A DNA stretch of 64,000 nucleotides from Mesorhizobium sp. WSM4306 (GTDB lineage Bacteria; Pseudomonadota; Alphaproteobacteria; Rhizobiales; Rhizobiaceae). Positions within the stretch are counted from its first letter, which is position 1. Each line of letters opens with the position of its first letter. The notes under the pieces were generated by a model. That model had not been told where the DNA came from. It worked only from the letters and a program-made list of their open reading frames with translations, and did not search any database. The stretch covers positions 57,716 through 121,715 of the forward strand of contig NZ_VFTC01000021.1 in the NCBI RefSeq assembly GCF_007003975.1. The letters run 5' to 3'. Positions 62,193 to 64,000 of the stretch are shown here, in pieces. The position numbers and the translations under genes were made by a program.

Positions 62193-62618
62193 ATGAAGAC
62201 GACGCTTGAGACGACCGCCGATCCCTCACCAAAGGACCTCGCCTTCCTGGCCGAGCGGTTGACAGCGTTCAATGACGGCGATGTCGGCCCTTCCGGCCGC
62301 CAGCCGCTCGCCGTCTTCGTGCGCGACGAGGACGGCGCTGTCGTCGCCGGCATTTGGGGATACACCGCCTGGGGCTGGCTCTATGTGCAATGGCTGTGGG
62401 TCGACGAACGCCTGCGCGGCCGGCATATGGCCGGCGACATGCTGGATGCCGCCGAGCGGGAAGCGTTGGCGCGTGGCTGCCAGAACGCCTGGATCGACAC
62501 GTTCAATCCCATTGCGGCCAAGGTCTATGAGCGGCAAGGTTACCGGCCGTTCGGTGTACTGCCGGATTTTCCTGTCGGCCGCAGCCGCATCTTCCTGCAG
62601 AAGAAACTGGTGGCCTAG
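62193..62618 (+). CDS. GNAT family N-acetyltransferase
   Basis: A 141-aa enzyme with the GNAT core: VVAGIWGYTAWGWLYVQWLWVDERLRGRHMAGDML (strand 4 and the acetyl-CoA pyrophosphate loop, R/Q-x-x-G-x-A variant RLRGRHMAG) and AKVYERQGYRPFG near the end. The substrate is not predictable. Its TAG stop and that of the converging AnmK gene share the palindrome CTAG (62615-62618). Confidence 0.88.
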   Translation: MKTTLETTADPSPKDLAFLAERLTAFNDGDVGPSGRQPLAVFVRDEDGAVVAGIWGYTAWGWLYVQWLWVDERLRGRHMAGDMLDAAEREALARGCQNAWIDTFNPIAAKVYERQGYRPFGVLPDFPVGRSRIFLQKKLVA

Positions 62619-63730
62619 CCCGCCAGCCTTCCGCCTTGCATTGGTCGTGGCGCCCCGGTGGTGCTGGGGAAGCTGATCGGCAAGCCGCGCAAAACGCGCA
62701 CCGCCAGGAAGGCAAAACACTCGGCTTCGACCGCATCGCCCTTCCAGCCCAGCGTCTCGGCCTGCACCACCTCGACGCCGGCGCGGCGGCTAAGCATCGC
62801 CATCATCGTCGGGTTGCGGCGCCCGCCGCCGCTGACCGCCAGTCGCTTCGGCCGGCGCGGCAGCAGGTCGAGCGCCTTGCCGACGGCCGAGACGGTGAAG
62901 GCCGTCAGTGTCGCCGCACCGTCCTCGGCGCTGAGGCCGTCGGCCATCGCCGAAGTGAAGTCGAAGCGATCGAGCGATTTCGGATAGGGTTTTGTCAGGT
63001 ACGGATGCTGCAGCAATTTGGCCAACCGTGCTTCGTCGACTGTGCCGGCCGCGCCCAGCCTGCCGTCGCGGTCCATCTCGCCCAGGCCATTTGCCTTGAT
63101 GAAATCATTGAGCGGCGCGTTGGCCGGGCCGGTATCGAAGGCGATGATGTTGCCCTTGCCGTCCCACCAGGTGATGTTGCCGACGCCGCCGAGATTGAGC
63201 ACCGCCGTGTCGCCGCTGACGTCGGCCTCCCTGAGCAGCGCGGCGTGATAGGCGGCCGCCAACGGCGCACCCTGGCCGCCGGCGCGCACATCGGCCGAGC
63301 GGAAATCGTAGGCGACCTTGGCGCCCAGGATGGTATGCATCAGCTCGCCGTCGCCGAGCTGGCGCGTGTCGCCGCGCCGTCCCGGCTCCGGGGCGCGATG
63401 CAGCACGGTCTGGCCGTGGAAGCCGACCACGCCGATATCGGCCATGGTCAAGCCGTAGCTCTCGACGAGGGCCTTCACCGCAGCCGATTGCGCCCGCGTC
63501 AGCGCCTCTTCGGCCTCACCGAAGATCGCCGGCTCCGGCCCGTCGAAATTCCATACCCTGGCCTGGCGCAGCGTCTCCTCCAGCAGGGCGCGAATCTCTG
63601 CGGGGTAGGGGGCCAGCGTATAGGTGCCGAAATCAGCGATACGCTCGCCATCGGTCTTGATCAGCGCGACGTCGATATTGCCGTCAAGCACGGTGCCGGT
63701 CATCAGGCCGACGGCCCAGATTGGTTCCAT
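62615..63730 (-). CDS. anmK: Anhydro-N-acetylmuramic acid kinase AnmK
   Basis: A 371-aa sugar kinase of the AnmK family: GLMTGTVLDGNIDVALI (the phosphate-binding loop), GFHGQTVLHRAPE, TRQLGDGELMH, VAYDFRSADVRAGGQGAPL, NLGGVGNITWW and VSGGGRRNP. AnmK phosphorylates and opens anhydro-MurNAc to MurNAc-6-phosphate in cell-wall recycling. I start at ATG 63730 (MEPIWAVGLM), where homologues start; the open frame goes to 63760. Its presence near peptidoglycan hydrolases may be coincidental. Confidence 0.95.
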   Translation of the reverse strand: MEPIWAVGLMTGTVLDGNIDVALIKTDGERIADFGTYTLAPYPAEIRALLEETLRQARVWNFDGPEPAIFGEAEEALTRAQSAAVKALVESYGLTMADIGVVGFHGQTVLHRAPEPGRRGDTRQLGDGELMHTILGAKVAYDFRSADVRAGGQGAPLAAAYHAALLREADVSGDTAVLNLGGVGNITWWDGKGNIIAFDTGPANAPLNDFIKANGLGEMDRDGRLGAAGTVDEARLAKLLQHPYLTKPYPKSLDRFDFTSAMADGLSAEDGAATLTAFTVSAVGKALDLLPRRPKRLAVSGGGRRNPTMMAMLSRRAGVEVVQAETLGWKGDAVEAECFAFLAVRVLRGLPISFPSTTGAPRPMQGGRLAG

Positions 63731-63960
63731 GGTCGCTTTCTCGAATCGCCGTTGAACCACGTGTCGGACGGATCGGTCGGGCAGGCAAGTCTTTTGCCTG
63801 TAGTGATCAAGGCAAGTGTTTCAGGATTTGAATTCCCCCGGGCGCTAGCGCTGCCCCTCACCTGCCTGCCGGCATCCTCTCCCCGTATAGTGACGGGGAG
63901 AGGGGCGCTTTGGTCTATGACTTGGGTTGTGTGCGTCAAGTTCTGCAAAAAGGGGCGGCC
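63731..63960. other. Intergenic region with palindromic repeat, upstream of anmK
   Basis: About 230 bases without a supported gene. It holds the anmK promoter (not assigned) and the repeat at 63853-63906. Confidence 0.4.
63853..63906. repeat. Palindromic intergenic repeat with 11-bp perfect stem
   Basis: CCTCTCCCCGT (63876-63886) pairs with ACGGGGAGAGG (63893-63903) around ATAGTG; an outer GCCCCTC (63853-63859) can alternatively pair with GAGGGGC (63900-63906). The sequence type (CTCACCTGCCTGCCGGCATCCTCTCC...) is one I associate with interspersed repeats in Mesorhizobium genomes. It could also act as a terminator. Confidence 0.7.
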
Positions 63961-64000
63961 ATGTCGCTGGTCATGCGGCTTGGCGCAGAGCGAGCTTCTT
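63961..64000 (+). CDS. Possible start of a gene running off the right edge
   Basis: ATG 63961 opens a frame (MSLVMRLGAERAS) to the window end, with AGGGG six bases upstream. Only 13 residues are visible, too few to identify the product. Confidence 0.35.
   Translation, partial: MSLVMRLGAERAS

Noticed and set aside
63703..63948. An 81-codon minus-strand ORF upstream of anmK
   Set aside because: It passes through the palindromic repeat and overlaps the anmK start, with no family resemblance.

Overview
The window is GC-rich alphaproteobacterial DNA. Its gene families (YjbE-type TerC protein, DUF1036 protein, a rhizobial-style imp/T6SS locus, DUF5682/DUF5691 cassette) and two palindromic intergenic repeats of a kind I associate with Mesorhizobium and its relatives point to a Rhizobiales chromosome, most likely Mesorhizobium or a close genus. 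That placement is inference. I saw no tRNA, rRNA, CRISPR array or insertion sequence.

Layout. (1) 1-1254: end of a TerC/YjbE membrane protein and a ThuA-like protein. (2) 1411-9183: a type I secretion module on the minus strand: LuxR-type regulator, a 1185-aa repetitive secreted protein, ABC exporter and HlyD-type adaptor. (3) 9482-15730: envelope genes: a DUF6931-like protein, an OmpA-like protein, a caspase-fold protein, a peptidoglycan hydrolase that joins an M23 peptidase to a lytic-transglycosylase-like domain, and a DUF1036 protein. (4) 15742-25366: T6SS regulation and a first membrane complex: Ser/Thr kinase, PP2C phosphatase, a 53-codon ORF, TssM, TssL-OmpA and an FHA protein. (5) 25638-29585 (plus strand): VgrG with a repetitive beta-helix tail, a DUF6484 protein and a TIGR02270 HEAT-like protein. 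(6) 29589-49649 (minus strand): one very long operon running tssA-B-C-hcp-E-F-G-fha-J-K-L-M-tagF and ending in a cargo module: a DUF4150 PAAR-like effector, two paralogous candidate immunity genes, a DUF2169 protein and a ketosynthase-like pseudo-enzyme. (7) 49976-52792: clpV, divergent from tssA. (8) 52818-60254: a tightly packed SWIM-DUF5691-MoxR-DUF5682-VWA cassette. (9) 60353-64000: Lrp/AsnC regulator with divergent MFS transporter, GNAT acetyltransferase, AnmK, and a terminal repeat.

How it fits together. The T6SS has one copy of the sheath, baseplate, tube, TssJ and ClpV, but two copies each of TssM, TssL-OmpA and the FHA protein. The kinase/phosphatase pair sits with the first set and TagF with the second, so the locus carries both phosphorylation-dependent and TagF-type control. 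The peptidoglycan hydrolase, OmpA protein and caspase-like protein beside the first set could open or anchor to the cell wall for the apparatus. The most interesting less-described elements are the duplicated membrane complex, the DUF4150 toxin with tandem immunity paralogs, the ketosynthase-like protein without catalytic residues, and the MoxR/VWA/SWIM cassette next to clpV.
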